DNA from: Neorhizobium sp. SHOUNA12A
GTDB taxonomy: Bacteria > Pseudomonadota > Alphaproteobacteria > Rhizobiales > Rhizobiaceae
Assembly (NCBI RefSeq): GCF_023006505.1
Contig: NZ_JALBGV010000001.1
Span: 1-64,000, forward strand
Reading direction: 5' to 3'
Length of the DNA: 64,000 bases
The notes below the pieces were generated by a model that had not been told where the DNA came from, made no database searches, and saw only the letters and a list, made by a program, of their open reading frames with translations. This document shows positions 25,005 through 34,634 of this stretch, in pieces; within the stretch, counting starts at the first letter, position 1, and each line of letters begins with the position of its first letter. The translations under genes were made by a program, and so were the position numbers.

Positions 25005-26330
25005 TTACTTCGGATAACCGGCGCGCTTCATTTCGCGCGTCGTAGCCGTCTGGGCCTGGGCAAGCGCATCGGCGACCGTGGACTGGCCGGCGACGACTGC
25101 CGAGAACAACTGGCCGACATTCGTGCCGATCGCCTGGAATTCAGGGATCGCCACGAACTGGCCGCCGGTATAGGGCACCGGCTTGACGGTCGGCTTGGTG
25201 ATGTCGGCAGCGCCCATCGCAGCAAGGGTCGGGGCTGCAAAGGCGGCGGCCTTCTGATAGTCCGCATTGTTGTAGAGCGAGGTGCGGGTGCCCGGAGGAA
25301 CGTTGGCCCAGCCTTCCTTGGAGGCGACGAGCTGGGTGTATTCCTTGCTGGTTGCCCAGGAGATGAACTTCTGCGCCGAGTCAGCCTTCTTCGAAGAGTT
25401 CGGGACCGCGAGGTTCCACGACCACAGCCAGTTGCCATGGTTCTTCATCTCGCCCTTCACCGGGAAGAGGGCGTAACCCACCTTGTCGGCAACCTTGGAA
25501 TCCTTCGGGTTGGAGACGAAGGAGGCGGCCACCGTGGCGTCCATCCACATGCCGCATTTGCCCTGCTGGAACAGCGTCAGGTTTTCGTTGAAGCCGTTCG
25601 AGGAAGCGCCGGACGGGCCGGCATCCTTCATCAGGTCCACATAGAACTGCAAGGCAGCCTTCCATTCCGGCTGGTCAAACTGCGGGTTCCACTTTTCATC
25701 GAACCAACGGCCGCCAAACGAATTGGTGAGCGCCGTGATGAACGCCATGTTCTCGCCCCAGCCGGCCTTGCCGCGCAGGCAGATACCGTTCACGTCGGTC
25801 TTGCGGTCGGTGATCTTGCGAGCCGCATCGCCGATGAATTCCCAGGTCGGGTTTTCCGGCATCTTGAGGCCGGCCTTCTCGAACAGGTCCTTGCGATACA
25901 TGATCATCGCCGACTCGCCGTAGAACGGCGCCGCATAGAGTTTGCCGTTGACGGTCAGACCGCCCTTGATCGCCGGCAGGATGTCGTTGGCGTCATATTT
26001 GTCGCCGAGTTTGTTCAGCTCGAGCAGCCAGCCCTGTTTCGCCCAGATCGGAACTTCGTAATTGCCGATCGTCAGGATGTCGTACTGGCCGCCCTTGGTG
26101 GCGATGTCAGTGGTGACACGCTCGCGCAGCACGTTTTCTTCAAGCGTGACCCAGTTGATCTGGATATCCGGGTTCGCCTTGGTGAACTCGGAAGTCAAGC
26201 CCTGCATGCGGACCATGTCGCCGTTGTTGACCGTCGCGATGGTGAGGGTTTCAGCCGAAGCCGCAGTGGAGAAAAGGCCGGCAAGCGCCAGCGCCGAGCA
26301 GGCGCCCAGCAAAATCGTCTTCAATGTCAT
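25005..26330 (-). CDS. smoE: Polyol (sorbitol/mannitol-type) ABC substrate-binding protein
   Basis: A 441-residue periplasmic binding protein of the extracellular solute-binding family 1. The signal peptide covers about residues 1-26 (ILLGACSALALAGLFSTAAS, cut after ASA). The mature protein has the two-lobe fold of maltose-type binders (YAAPFYGESAMIMYRKDLFE). Sorbitol/mannitol specificity is inferred from the mtlK gene and the SorC-type regulator in the same operon. An inverted repeat upstream at 26352-26390 is a likely operator. Confidence 0.9.
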   Translation of the reverse strand: MTLKTILLGACSALALAGLFSTAASAETLTIATVNNGDMVRMQGLTSEFTKANPDIQINWVTLEENVLRERVTTDIATKGGQYDILTIGNYEVPIWAKQGWLLELNKLGDKYDANDILPAIKGGLTVNGKLYAAPFYGESAMIMYRKDLFEKAGLKMPENPTWEFIGDAARKITDRKTDVNGICLRGKAGWGENMAFITALTNSFGGRWFDEKWNPQFDQPEWKAALQFYVDLMKDAGPSGASSNGFNENLTLFQQGKCGMWMDATVAASFVSNPKDSKVADKVGYALFPVKGEMKNHGNWLWSWNLAVPNSSKKADSAQKFISWATSKEYTQLVASKEGWANVPPGTRTSLYNNADYQKAAAFAAPTLAAMGAADITKPTVKPVPYTGGQFVAIPEFQAIGTNVGQLFSAVVAGQSTVADALAQAQTATTREMKRAGYPK

Positions 26331-26351
26331 ATCTTCCTCCCAGAAGATGAG

Positions 26352-26390
26352 TAACGAGCATTCGCTTTGCTCATGGGCAATTACTCGTTA
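26352..26390. promoter_or_regulatory. Candidate SmoC operator
   Basis: TAACGAGCATTCGC (26352-26365) and GCAATTACTCGTTA (26377-26390) are inverted half-sites matching at 11 of 14 positions, 7 of them consecutive. They lie 22-60 bases before the smoE start, between the regulator and transporter genes. Large inverted sites of this kind fit tetrameric SorC regulators. Confidence 0.55.
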
Positions 26391-26476
26391 AACGGCGTAA
26401 AAAGTCAATCGCCATTCGTCGCTGCAGCGCAGCAGACATAGGTCATGTCGTTGATCTGGTTACGGATAATTTTTGC

Positions 26477-27430
26477 TCAGCGACCGAGCAATTGCTCCGC
26501 AGTCGCCTCGTCGGTGATCACACCGTTGATGATATTGCCCTTGAGCGCAGCGGAAATCGCTTGAAACTTCTTGCGCCCCAGCGCCAGTCCGATGACGGAG
26601 GAGGTCTCCCGCGAAGGGATCGGCACACTGGCGACGCGGTCGTTGATGGAATTGGCGAGAAGCTTGCCCTGGTTGTCATAGACCCAGCCGCAAATCTCGC
26701 CGGCAGCACCTTCTCGAACGAGCTTTTGCATTTCCTCCTTGCCGAGGAAGCCGTCGACGCAGAGCGGGCCGTCCGGCCCGAGTTCGCCGATGCCGACGAA
26801 GGTAACGTCCGCCTGCGCGCCGAGTTCGAGCGTCGAGCGCACCAGCGCCTGGTCGTGCAGGGTTTCGCGCTCTTCGGCCGAGGAACAGAGAACCGGCAGC
26901 GGCATAGGAAAATGCCGCGCCTTGATCGCGTCCGCCATCGAGAAGATGACGTTATAGAAGGCGGCCGATCCGTCCGGCCCGATATTGCCGGTCAGCGACA
27001 CGATACGGTGCTGCGGGCACTCCATCGGCGGCAGCTGGTCGACGGCAGCCTTCAGCGTCCGCCCCGTGCCGACCGCGATGACGATCGGGTCCGGGCGCTT
27101 CAGCCAGCGCTCGATCTCGGCGGCGCCGGCTTCGGCGATCCCGACGGTGCTGGAACTCCCTGCCGGATCGCTCGGCACCACTTCGACATGTTTGAGATCG
27201 TATTTCTTGCGCAACGCCTCGGCGAGTTCCAGGCAGGCGGCGATCGGGTGGTCGAGGCGCACCTTGATCAGCCGTTCGGCAACCGCGAGCGACACCAGCC
27301 GCTGCGCCGACTGCCGCGAAATGCTCATGGCCGCGGCGATCTCGTCCTGGGTCCGCCCCGCGACATAATAGAGCCAGCCGGCCCGCGCCGCATCGTCGAG
27401 CCGCCCTTGCGTATCAGACCGTTTTGCCAT
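26477..27430 (-). CDS. smoC: SorC-family transcriptional regulator of the polyol operon
   Basis: A 317-residue SorC family protein: HTH in the first 60 residues (GRTQDEIAAAMSISRQSAQR), then the ligand-binding NagB-like domain (VAVGTGRTLKAAVDQL, VSLTGNIGPDGS, VIGLALGRKKFQAI). It is the first gene of the smo cluster and is transcribed toward smoE, from which it is separated by 146 bases with an inverted repeat. Members sense a polyol or sugar phosphate; sorbitol or mannitol derivative is inferred. Confidence 0.92.
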   Translation of the reverse strand: MAKRSDTQGRLDDAARAGWLYYVAGRTQDEIAAAMSISRQSAQRLVSLAVAERLIKVRLDHPIAACLELAEALRKKYDLKHVEVVPSDPAGSSSTVGIAEAGAAEIERWLKRPDPIVIAVGTGRTLKAAVDQLPPMECPQHRIVSLTGNIGPDGSAAFYNVIFSMADAIKARHFPMPLPVLCSSAEERETLHDQALVRSTLELGAQADVTFVGIGELGPDGPLCVDGFLGKEEMQKLVREGAAGEICGWVYDNQGKLLANSINDRVASVPIPSRETSSVIGLALGRKKFQAISAALKGNIINGVITDEATAEQLLGR

Positions 27431-27558
27431 GGCAGAAATTCTCCTCCACCTGTTGCTGCCATGGTTTCGGATGGTCTGTCAAACGGCCGGAAGAACGGGG
27501 CGGAGCGATGCAGCCTTTACGGTATAACCCAAGGGGACCCTTGTGACCGCCGCCCCCC

Positions 27559-28128
27559 TCACGTCATGCGTAGCGCATCGTCTATCACCTGCCCCATGAG
27601 ATCGTATCGAGCGCGGTGAGCCTCCTTCGACGCCTCCAGCCATCCCACCACATCGATCTTCGTCAGGTCAAGCGAATGGCCTGCCCGCTCCGAAAGCAGT
27701 TTCAGATATTGCAGCTGGGTGCGGCCGTTCCCCTCGCGAAAAGGATGGACGTAGTTCACATCACCGATGATCCGGGCTACCTCCGCCGCGAACACCGATC
27801 GCTCCAGATTTTGCAGAAAATCGGACATCGCGATGCGGCGGTGAACATCTGCCATTCCGGTTTCGATATATTGCCGGAACTGGAATTGGCTTTCGCCTTT
27901 GGAAATCTCGACGGTGCGGATCTGTCCCGCCCATTCATAGATATCCTGGAAGAGATGGCGGTGGATCGCCTTCAGGTGCTTGAGATCGAAGTCGCCTCGT
28001 GGAATGCCTTGCCGGACACGAATGGTCGAGAACCGACGCTCGGCAAAATCCAGTTCAGCGGGATCTCTGATATCCAGCTTGTTTCGTAAGATTTTCGTAC
28101 CTGGATAGACGTACGGATCGTCGCTCAT
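27559..28128 (-). CDS. Fic/DOC AMP-transferase toxin
   Basis: A 189-residue Fic protein. The active loop HPFREGNGR (residues 128-136) has every catalytic residue, including H128, and a target-docking flap is visible at EISKGESQFQF. Such enzymes add AMP to target proteins; class I toxins act on DNA gyrase and topoisomerase IV. A small VbhA-like gene lies 11 bases upstream on the same strand, so this is a class I toxin-antitoxin pair. No type IV secretion signal (BID domain) is present, so it acts inside the cell. It ends the block between the smo operon and the peptide transporter. Confidence 0.92.
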   Translation of the reverse strand: MSDDPYVYPGTKILRNKLDIRDPAELDFAERRFSTIRVRQGIPRGDFDLKHLKAIHRHLFQDIYEWAGQIRTVEISKGESQFQFRQYIETGMADVHRRIAMSDFLQNLERSVFAAEVARIIGDVNYVHPFREGNGRTQLQYLKLLSERAGHSLDLTKIDVVGWLEASKEAHRARYDLMGQVIDDALRMT

Positions 28129-28139
28129 CTAGGCAGCGG

Positions 28140-28358
28140 CTATCGTCTGGCGACAGCGGAAACAATCAACTCTTTCTTTTGCTGCATTCGCTTTTTCAGG
28201 TCTTCGCGAACATAGGCCAACTGCTCCTCCGTCGAAAACCCTTCACGGTCGAACATTTCGAACATGGCAATGTCGTCCGCATCGAGGGGATTGCCCTCGA
28301 TCATTTGGAGGTGCGCCGCTTCAAGCGTGCGTTGCCGGATCGTGTCCTTGTCGCTCAT
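28140..28358 (-). CDS. VbhA-like antitoxin of the Fic toxin
   Basis: A 72-residue helical protein. Its first half (LEAAHLQMIEGNPLDADDIA) aligns with the inhibitory helix of VbhA antitoxins, whose motif is S/T-x3-E-G/N; here E21 and G22 are kept but position 17 is leucine. The second half (REGFSTEEQLAYVREDLKKR) matches the VbhA 'ITTEDAI' region. The glutamate normally blocks ATP placement in the toxin. ATG 28358 is chosen from this similarity; the frame is open to 28442. It is followed closely by the Fic gene and preceded by a 14-bp inverted repeat. Confidence 0.8.
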   Translation of the reverse strand: MSDKDTIRQRTLEAAHLQMIEGNPLDADDIAMFEMFDREGFSTEEQLAYVREDLKKRMQQKKELIVSAVARR

Positions 28359-28392
28359 GTGAGAAAGTATCCTCATATCAAGACGGCAAACC

Positions 28393-28435
28393 GCCCGGAT
28401 TTCTGACACCATAAAGATACCAGAAATCCGGGCGA
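28393..28435. repeat. 14-bp perfect inverted repeat before the Fic pair
   Basis: CGCCCGGATTTCTG (28393-28406) and CAGAAATCCGGGCG (28422-28435) are exact reverse complements with 15 bases between. It lies 34 bases before the antitoxin start and 38 bases after the peptide ATPase stop, both on the minus strand. It may be the terminator of the ATPase gene (the tail is only weakly T-rich) or an operator for the toxin-antitoxin pair. Confidence 0.7.
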
Positions 28436-28473
28436 CCGGCAAACTCAGCGATCAATCACAGGGTTGAAAACCC

Positions 28474-30321
28474 TCACGCCACCTGCACCACGTGCCCCGC
28501 ACTCACCTCGCGGTACTCCCGCTTTGGCGGCACGTAGTTGACCGGGCGGATCGGGCTCTTGATCTCGTCGGTCGACATGTTGCGCTTGATCCGCCGGCGG
28601 GACGGATCCGGAATCGGCACGGCGGACATAAGCTTCCGCGTATAAGGATGCTGCGGGTTCTCGAACACTGCCGCCCGCGGGCCGATCTCAACGATCTCGC
28701 CGAGATACATCACAGCGACCCGATGGCTGACACGCTCCACCACCGCCATGTCGTGGCTGATGAACAGGAATGCTAGATTGAGGCTCTGCTGCAGGTCGAG
28801 GAGCAGGTTGCAGACCTGCGCCTTGATCGACACGTCGAGAGCTGAAACCGCCTCGTCCGCGACGATGATCTTCGGGTCGAGCATCAGGGCGCGGGCGATC
28901 GCGATGCGCTGGCGCTGGCCGCCGGAAAACTCGTGCGGGAAACGCTTCATCATATCGGCGGAAAGGCCGACCTTCTCCATCAGGCTCGCCGCCTTGTCGC
29001 GGGCCTGTTGCTTGGTGCCGAGGCTGTGCTCGACATAGGGCTCCATGACAGCCGAACCGACGCTCATGCGCGGGTTCAATGAGGCGAACGGGTCCTGGAA
29101 AACCATCTGGATCGACCGGCGCATCTGGCGCAGCGTCGGCTGATCGAGCTTCATGACCTCATAACCATCGAGAGTGACCTCGCCGCTGGTCGGCGTGATC
29201 AGACGGGTGACGGAACGGCCGGTGGTCGACTTGCCGCAACCCGATTCGCCAACGAGCGACAGGGTCTCGCCCGGGAACAGATCGAAGGAGACCTTTTCGA
29301 CCGCATGGACCGCGCCGGACTTGCGGCCGAACAGGCCGGAATGGATGTCGAACCGGGTGGTCAGGTCCTTGACGTCGAGGATCGGCGTCTTGCCCTTGCC
29401 TACCGTGTCGGTGACGTCGGCAAGCAGCATCTGTTCGCCTGTCTTGATATCGACGATCGGGAAGCGCAGCGGCAGCTTGCGCTCGCCCATCGAGCCTAGA
29501 CGCGGCACGGCGGACAGCAGCGCGCGGGTATAAGGATGCTGGCCGCGGTGGAAGATGTCACTGGTCTCGCCCGTCTCCACCGCATCGCCGCGATACATGA
29601 CGATGGTGCGGTCGGCGACTTCGGCCACCACGCCCATGTCATGGGTAATGAAGAGGACCGACATGCCCTCCTCTTCCTGCAGCACCTTGATGAGGTCGAG
29701 GATCTGGCCCTGGATGGTGACGTCGAGCGCGGTGGTCGGTTCGTCGGCGATCAGCAACTTAGGTCTCGCCGCCAGTGCCATGGCGATCATAACGCGCTGG
29801 CGCATGCCGCCGGAAAACTGGTGCGGATATTCGTCGAAACGCGACAAGGCGTTGGGGATGCGCACCTTTTCGAGCAGGCGGATGACTTCCTTCTTCGCAT
29901 CGGCATTGCTGATGTCGGTATGAACCGTCAGCGCCTCGGCGATCTGCTTGCCAATTGGAAAAATTGGGTTGAGCGAGGTCATCGGCTCCTGGAAAATCAT
30001 CGAGATGTCTTTGCCGCGCACGCGGCGCATCTGCTCCTCCTGCAGCGACAGCAATTCGCGGCCGTTGAGGAAAACCTGGCCTTCGATCCTGCTCGAATTC
30101 TTCGGCAGCAGCCGCATGATGGACAGCGAAGTGACGCTCTTGCCCGAGCCCGATTCGCCGACGATCGCCACCGTCTCGCGCGGCGCCACGTCGAACGAGA
30201 TGTTGCGCACCACCGTGCGCCATTCGTCGTTCACCCGGAACGAGGTGGAAAGATTGCGGACAGACAGGACCGGGGTCACCGAACCACCGCCCTGTTCCAT
30301 GGAAGTGCCGGAAAGCAGCAT
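28474..30321 (-). CDS. Peptide ABC transporter, fused double ATPase (DppD-DppF type)
   Basis: A 615-residue protein with two ATPase units in one chain. Unit 1 has Walker [12 protein letters not shown] and signature FSGGMRQRV; unit 2 has [13 protein letters not shown] and FSGGQRQRI. Each unit ends with the oligopeptide-transporter motif QHPYTR plus LLSAVP or KLMSAVP. The order corresponds to DppD then DppF. ATG 30321 follows GGAG at 6 bases. It lies 16 bases after an M20 hydrolase gene and is divergent from the binding protein and permeases at 31837-35553, which contain no ATPase of their own, so these form one transporter. Confidence 0.92.
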   Translation of the reverse strand: MLLSGTSMEQGGGSVTPVLSVRNLSTSFRVNDEWRTVVRNISFDVAPRETVAIVGESGSGKSVTSLSIMRLLPKNSSRIEGQVFLNGRELLSLQEEQMRRVRGKDISMIFQEPMTSLNPIFPIGKQIAEALTVHTDISNADAKKEVIRLLEKVRIPNALSRFDEYPHQFSGGMRQRVMIAMALAARPKLLIADEPTTALDVTIQGQILDLIKVLQEEEGMSVLFITHDMGVVAEVADRTIVMYRGDAVETGETSDIFHRGQHPYTRALLSAVPRLGSMGERKLPLRFPIVDIKTGEQMLLADVTDTVGKGKTPILDVKDLTTRFDIHSGLFGRKSGAVHAVEKVSFDLFPGETLSLVGESGCGKSTTGRSVTRLITPTSGEVTLDGYEVMKLDQPTLRQMRRSIQMVFQDPFASLNPRMSVGSAVMEPYVEHSLGTKQQARDKAASLMEKVGLSADMMKRFPHEFSGGQRQRIAIARALMLDPKIIVADEAVSALDVSIKAQVCNLLLDLQQSLNLAFLFISHDMAVVERVSHRVAVMYLGEIVEIGPRAAVFENPQHPYTRKLMSAVPIPDPSRRRIKRNMSTDEIKSPIRPVNYVPPKREYREVSAGHVVQVA

Positions 30322-30337
30322 GGAAATCTCCTTCGGA

Positions 30338-31501
30338 TCAGGCGGCGAGCGCGGTTTCGGCGAGCGTGATCCAGTAGCTGACGCCAAAAGGAATAGCCTC
30401 GTCGTTGAAGTCATAAGCAGCATTGTGGAGGTTGGCGGTATCGCCGTTGCCGATGAAGATGAAGGCGCCGGGGCGCTTCTCCAGCATGTAGGAAAAATCC
30501 TCCGCGCCCATATGCGGCGCCATGCCGGTCAGCACCGACTTGGGACCGGCGACCTTGGCCGCGATCTCGATGGCAAAATCCGTCTCGTTGTCGTGGTTGA
30601 AGGTGACGGGATAACCGCGGCGATACATGACATCAGCCGTCGCGCCATGGGCGATCGCGGTTGATTGAGCCACTTCGCTCAAGCGCTTCTCGGCAAAATC
30701 GCGAGTTTCCGGCAGCAGCGTGCGCACCGTCCCGGTCATCTTGACATAGGCGGGAATAACGTTGCTCGCCTCGCCGCCGTGGATCGAGGCCACGGTGACG
30801 ACCAGCGACTTCAGGGGGTCGGTCTCGCGCGAGACGATCGACTGCAGCGCCAGCACGATATGTGAGGACACCAGGATCGGATCGATCGAATTGTGCGGCT
30901 GCGCGGCATGGCTGCCGCGGCCGTGGACGGTGATTTCGAACGTGTCGGCCGCCGCCATGATGCCGCCCTTGCGGGTGGAGAAACTGCCGACCGGAAGCCG
31001 CGGCTCGTTATGCATGCCGTAGACTTCCTTGATGCCGAACTTCTCCATCATGCCGTCGTTGATCATCGCCAGTGCGCCCGCGCCGCCCTCCTCCGCCGGC
31101 TGGAAGATCACCGCGACCGAACCCTTGAAATTGCGCGTCTCGGCAAGATATTGCGCAGCACCCAGCAGCATGGCGGTGTGGCCGTCATGGCCGCAGGAAT
31201 GCGCCTTGCCGGGCGTCTTGGAAGCCCAGGGCTTGCCGGAGGTCTCGAGGATCGGCAGCGCATCCATGTCGGCGCGGAAACCGATGACCGGACCATCGCC
31301 CTGGCTGCCCTTGATGATTGCGACGACACCGGTCCTGCCGATGCCGGTCTCGACGATGTCACAGCCGAAGGCCCGCAGCTTTTCCGCGACGAATCTCGAG
31401 GTCTCGTGGACGTCGTAGAGCAGCTCAGGATTCTCGTGCAGATGGCGCCGCCATTCAGCGACCTGATCCTGCATTTCGGCGACGCGATTGATGACCGGCA
31501 T
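30338..31501 (-). CDS. M20 family amidohydrolase (hippurate hydrolase-like)
   Basis: A 387-residue zinc amidohydrolase that removes N-acyl or peptide bonds from amino acids in the cytoplasm. Metal ligands are visible in [20 protein letters not shown] and, near the end, [10 protein letters not shown]; the dimerisation lid domain lies in the middle ([15 protein letters not shown]). ATG 31501 begins [11 protein letters not shown]; the long upstream extension of the frame is not protein-like. It is co-transcribed with the fused ATPase and probably processes the peptide or acylated amino acid that the transporter brings in. Confidence 0.9.
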   Translation of the reverse strand: MPVINRVAEMQDQVAEWRRHLHENPELLYDVHETSRFVAEKLRAFGCDIVETGIGRTGVVAIIKGSQGDGPVIGFRADMDALPILETSGKPWASKTPGKAHSCGHDGHTAMLLGAAQYLAETRNFKGSVAVIFQPAEEGGAGALAMINDGMMEKFGIKEVYGMHNEPRLPVGSFSTRKGGIMAAADTFEITVHGRGSHAAQPHNSIDPILVSSHIVLALQSIVSRETDPLKSLVVTVASIHGGEASNVIPAYVKMTGTVRTLLPETRDFAEKRLSEVAQSTAIAHGATADVMYRRGYPVTFNHDNETDFAIEIAAKVAGPKSVLTGMAPHMGAEDFSYMLEKRPGAFIFIGNGDTANLHNAAYDFNDEAIPFGVSYWITLAETALAA

Positions 31502-31836
31502 AGTGATAACCCCGTTGTTTTTTTCATATTTCCACTCTGCCAAGGGTGGATGTCGGGCGGATATTGCGACGCGAAGACACGATTTTGCAAGCTTCAATTT
31601 TCCGGCTTGAACGGAAAATAGGCCTATGCTTAGATGGCTCAAAATTTGATCATGCTCGCCAAAAGCGGCAGGATGTAACTTGTTCTTAAGGTAGTTTCGG
31701 AGGAGGAACCGACAGGAAATACGCTGCGAAGTCAATAAGTTGAGGAAGGCGACTTCGCAGTCCCGAGGCACAAAAAGCCGGCTCGACCGGCAGGCCCAAC
31801 CACAACTCATAAGAGAACGACAAGGGGAATAGCAGC
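31502..31836. promoter_or_regulatory. Divergent promoter region of the peptide transporter
   Basis: No gene is seen in these 335 bases. Two inverted repeats stand out: ATTTTCCG-7 bases-CGGAAAAT (31597-31619) and CTGCGAAGTC-17 bases-GACTTCGCAG (31724-31760), both with perfect arms. They lie on the sides of the M20 gene and the binding protein gene respectively. AAGGGG about 10 bases before 31837 is the ribosome site of the binding protein. No local regulator gene is present, so the binding factor is unknown. Confidence 0.55.
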
Positions 31837-33546
31837 ATGAAAAACCTCAAACTTCTTTTGGCCGGCACAGTTGCCGCCCTCACCTTCGCCGGCGCCGCCG
31901 CGCATGCCGAACGGGGCACGGACGGGGATCTGAAGATCCTGTTCTGGCAGGCCGTTTCGACGATGAACCCCTACCTCTCCGGCGGCACCAAGGAAGTCTA
32001 CGCGTCCTCGATGGTCATCGAGCCGCTCGCCCGCTACGACGAGAAGGGTAGTCTCGTGCCGATGCTGGTCACCGAGATCCCGACCGTCGAGAACGGCGGC
32101 GTCGCCAAGGACCTGCTCAGCATGACCTGGAAGATCAAGCCAGGCGTCAAATGGTCGGACGGCACGCCTTTTACGGCTGACGACGTCATCTTCACCTGGA
32201 AATATTGCATCGCGCCGGACGGCGGTTGCGCCCAGGCCGCCCAGTACGAGGGCGTCAAGAGCGTCGAGGCTCCCGATCCGCAGACGGTCAAGATCACCTT
32301 TACCGAACCGAAGCCCTATCCCTACAGCGCTTTCGTCGGCGCCCAGTCGCCGGTCATCCAGAAGAAGCAATTCGAAAACTGCGTCGGCGCCAAGGCCCCG
32401 GGCTGCACCTCGGCCAACTTCGGCCCGATCGGCACCGGTCCGTTCGTCGTCAAGGAATTCAAGCCGAACGACGTCATCACGCTGACCGCCAACACCAATT
32501 ACCGCGATGCGGCAAAGCCTGCCTTCGCAACCGTGACCCTCAAGGGCGGTGGCGACGCTGCGTCGGCGGCGCGCGCCGTTCTCGAAACCGGCGAATACGA
32601 TTATGCCTGGAACATGCAGGTAGAGCCGGAAATCCTCGCCAAGATGGTCGCTGCCGGCAAAGGCAAGCTGGAAACGGCATTCGGCACCCAGGTCGAACGT
32701 ATCAATCTCAACCATTACAATGCCGATCCGTCGCTTGGCGCAAAACGTTCCACCAAGGAAGCCGGCCCGCATCCTTCGCTCTCCGACCCGGCAGTCCGCC
32801 GCGCGCTTTCGCTCGCCATCGACCGCAGCATCATCGTCGAGGCAGGATACGGCGCAGCCGGCAAGGCGACCTGCAACATCGTTCCCGCACCGGCCGCCGT
32901 CGCTTCCACCAAGAACGATAACTGGTGCCTGAAGCAGGATCTTGTGGCCGCCAACAAGCTGCTCGACGATGCCGGCTGGAAGAAAGGCCCGGATGGCATC
33001 CGCGCCAAGAACGGCGTGAAGCTCTCCTACCTCTATGCGACCTCCACCAACTCGGTTCGCCAGGCGACCCAGGAACTGGTGAAGGACATGTGGTCGCAGA
33101 TTGGCGTCGGCGCCGAACTGCGCAACGCCAGCGCCTCGGTCTTCTTCGGCGGCGATCCGGCAAGCCCGGACACCTTCCAGAAGTTCTATGCCGACGTCGA
33201 AATGTACACCAACAACTTCGACGGCACCGATCCGGAAAAGTATCTCGCAGAATGGCTGTGCGACAAGGTTCCCGGCCCGGCGAACGGTTGGCAGGGCCAG
33301 AACATTCCGCGTTACTGCAACCCAGCCTATGACAAGCTGCTCGGCGAACTTTCGAAGACCGCCGAGCTCGACAAGCGCGCAGCGCTTGCCAAGCAGCTCA
33401 ACGACATGCTGACCGAAGAAGGCGCGCATATCCCGCTCGTCCACCGCGGCAGCGTCTCCTCGCATTCTCTCAAGCTCGCCGGCGTGAAGATGAACGCCTG
33501 GGATAGCGAGCTGTGGAACGTCGCCGACTGGTCGCGCACGAAGTGA
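31837..33546 (+). CDS. Peptide ABC transporter substrate-binding protein (SBP_bac_5)
   Basis: A 569-residue periplasmic binding protein of the DppA/OppA family. The signal peptide is residues 1-24 (KNLKLLLAGTVAALTFAGAA, cut after AHA). The mature protein shows the family signature region (WKIKPGVKWSDGTPFTADDV) and four cysteines in pairs (CIAPDGGC, NCVGAKAPGC) that could form disulfides. Specificity unknown; the linked M20 hydrolase suggests small peptides or N-acyl amino acids. Two permease genes follow. Confidence 0.93.
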   Translation: MKNLKLLLAGTVAALTFAGAAAHAERGTDGDLKILFWQAVSTMNPYLSGGTKEVYASSMVIEPLARYDEKGSLVPMLVTEIPTVENGGVAKDLLSMTWKIKPGVKWSDGTPFTADDVIFTWKYCIAPDGGCAQAAQYEGVKSVEAPDPQTVKITFTEPKPYPYSAFVGAQSPVIQKKQFENCVGAKAPGCTSANFGPIGTGPFVVKEFKPNDVITLTANTNYRDAAKPAFATVTLKGGGDAASAARAVLETGEYDYAWNMQVEPEILAKMVAAGKGKLETAFGTQVERINLNHYNADPSLGAKRSTKEAGPHPSLSDPAVRRALSLAIDRSIIVEAGYGAAGKATCNIVPAPAAVASTKNDNWCLKQDLVAANKLLDDAGWKKGPDGIRAKNGVKLSYLYATSTNSVRQATQELVKDMWSQIGVGAELRNASASVFFGGDPASPDTFQKFYADVEMYTNNFDGTDPEKYLAEWLCDKVPGPANGWQGQNIPRYCNPAYDKLLGELSKTAELDKRAALAKQLNDMLTEEGAHIPLVHRGSVSSHSLKLAGVKMNAWDSELWNVADWSRTK

Positions 33547-33623
33547 TGCCGATCGCCGGGCCTGCCCTTGCGGCAGGCCCGGCGCCCGCATTTTCTTCTC
33601 CGCGCTAGTCTGGAGACTTATTG

Positions 33624-34634
33624 ATGTTCACCTACACCTTGCGACGATTGCTCTTCGCAATCCCGACGCTGCTGATCATTAGCTTCGTCATTTTCGCGCT
33701 ACTCGATCTTGCCCCCAACGATCCGACCGGCGACCTGCCGTTGACGATCCCGCCGGAGGTCCGCGAACAGATCCGCGCATCGCTCGGCCTCGATCAGCCA
33801 TTCTTCTTCCGCTACCTCTACTGGCTGCAGCAATTCTTCATCAACGAACCACTCAACATCCTCGAACGCCTGACCGGTTGGCAATTCGGCGATGGTACCC
33901 GCATGCGGGTGCTGTCCTGGGCGACCCGCAGCCCGGTGGTCGACCTGATCGTCCAGCGCCTGCCCCAGACGCTGTGGGTCGTTGGTCTCGCATATGTGTT
34001 CGGGGTGATGATCGCCGTTCCGATCGGCGTCATCTCCGCCTACAAGCAGTACTCGATCTTCGACCAGATCGGCACGTTCCTGTCGATGGTCGGATACTCG
34101 GTGCCGACCTTCTTCACCGGCGTGCTGCTGGTCGTCATCTTCTCCTCCTGGCTGCAATGGTTCCCGTCGGTCTATGACACCAACCTGGTCGTCAACGACT
34201 TCTCGAGCTTCCTGCAGCAGATCAAGCAGATGGCCTTGCCGGTCACCGTTCTGTCGCTTTTCAACGCCTCGCAGATCACCCGTTTCGTGCGGGCCTCGAT
34301 GCTCGACAACCTGCACCAGGACTACGTGCGCACCGCGCGTGCCAAGGGCGTCAAGGAAAAGTCGGTTCTGCTCATCCATGTGCTGCGCAACAGCCTGATC
34401 CCGGTCGTCACCGTGATCGCACTCGGCGTGCCGACGATCTTCTCGGGCGCCATCATCACCGAGCAGATCTTTCGCGTGAATGGCCTCGGCCAATTGCTGA
34501 TCATCGCGGTTCAGGGGGCCGATATCCCGCTCGTCCAGACCCTGACCTTCATCTTCGCGGTGCTGATCGTGCTCTTCAACCTCATCGCCGACGTGCTTTA
34601 CGGCATTCTTGACCCGAGGATCCGTTATGACTGA
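33624..34634 (+). CDS. Peptide ABC transporter permease, DppB type
   Basis: A 336-residue permease with about six helices. MFTYTLRRLLFAIPTLLIIS is the typical DppB opening, and the ATPase-contacting loop is RTARAKGVKEKSVLLIHVLR. A large periplasmic loop between helices 1 and 2 (about residues 30-100) is longer than in E. coli DppB. ATG 33624 is used; TGGAG lies 8 bases before it. Confidence 0.93.
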   Translation: MFTYTLRRLLFAIPTLLIISFVIFALLDLAPNDPTGDLPLTIPPEVREQIRASLGLDQPFFFRYLYWLQQFFINEPLNILERLTGWQFGDGTRMRVLSWATRSPVVDLIVQRLPQTLWVVGLAYVFGVMIAVPIGVISAYKQYSIFDQIGTFLSMVGYSVPTFFTGVLLVVIFSSWLQWFPSVYDTNLVVNDFSSFLQQIKQMALPVTVLSLFNASQITRFVRASMLDNLHQDYVRTARAKGVKEKSVLLIHVLRNSLIPVVTVIALGVPTIFSGAIITEQIFRVNGLGQLLIIAVQGADIPLVQTLTFIFAVLIVLFNLIADVLYGILDPRIRYD

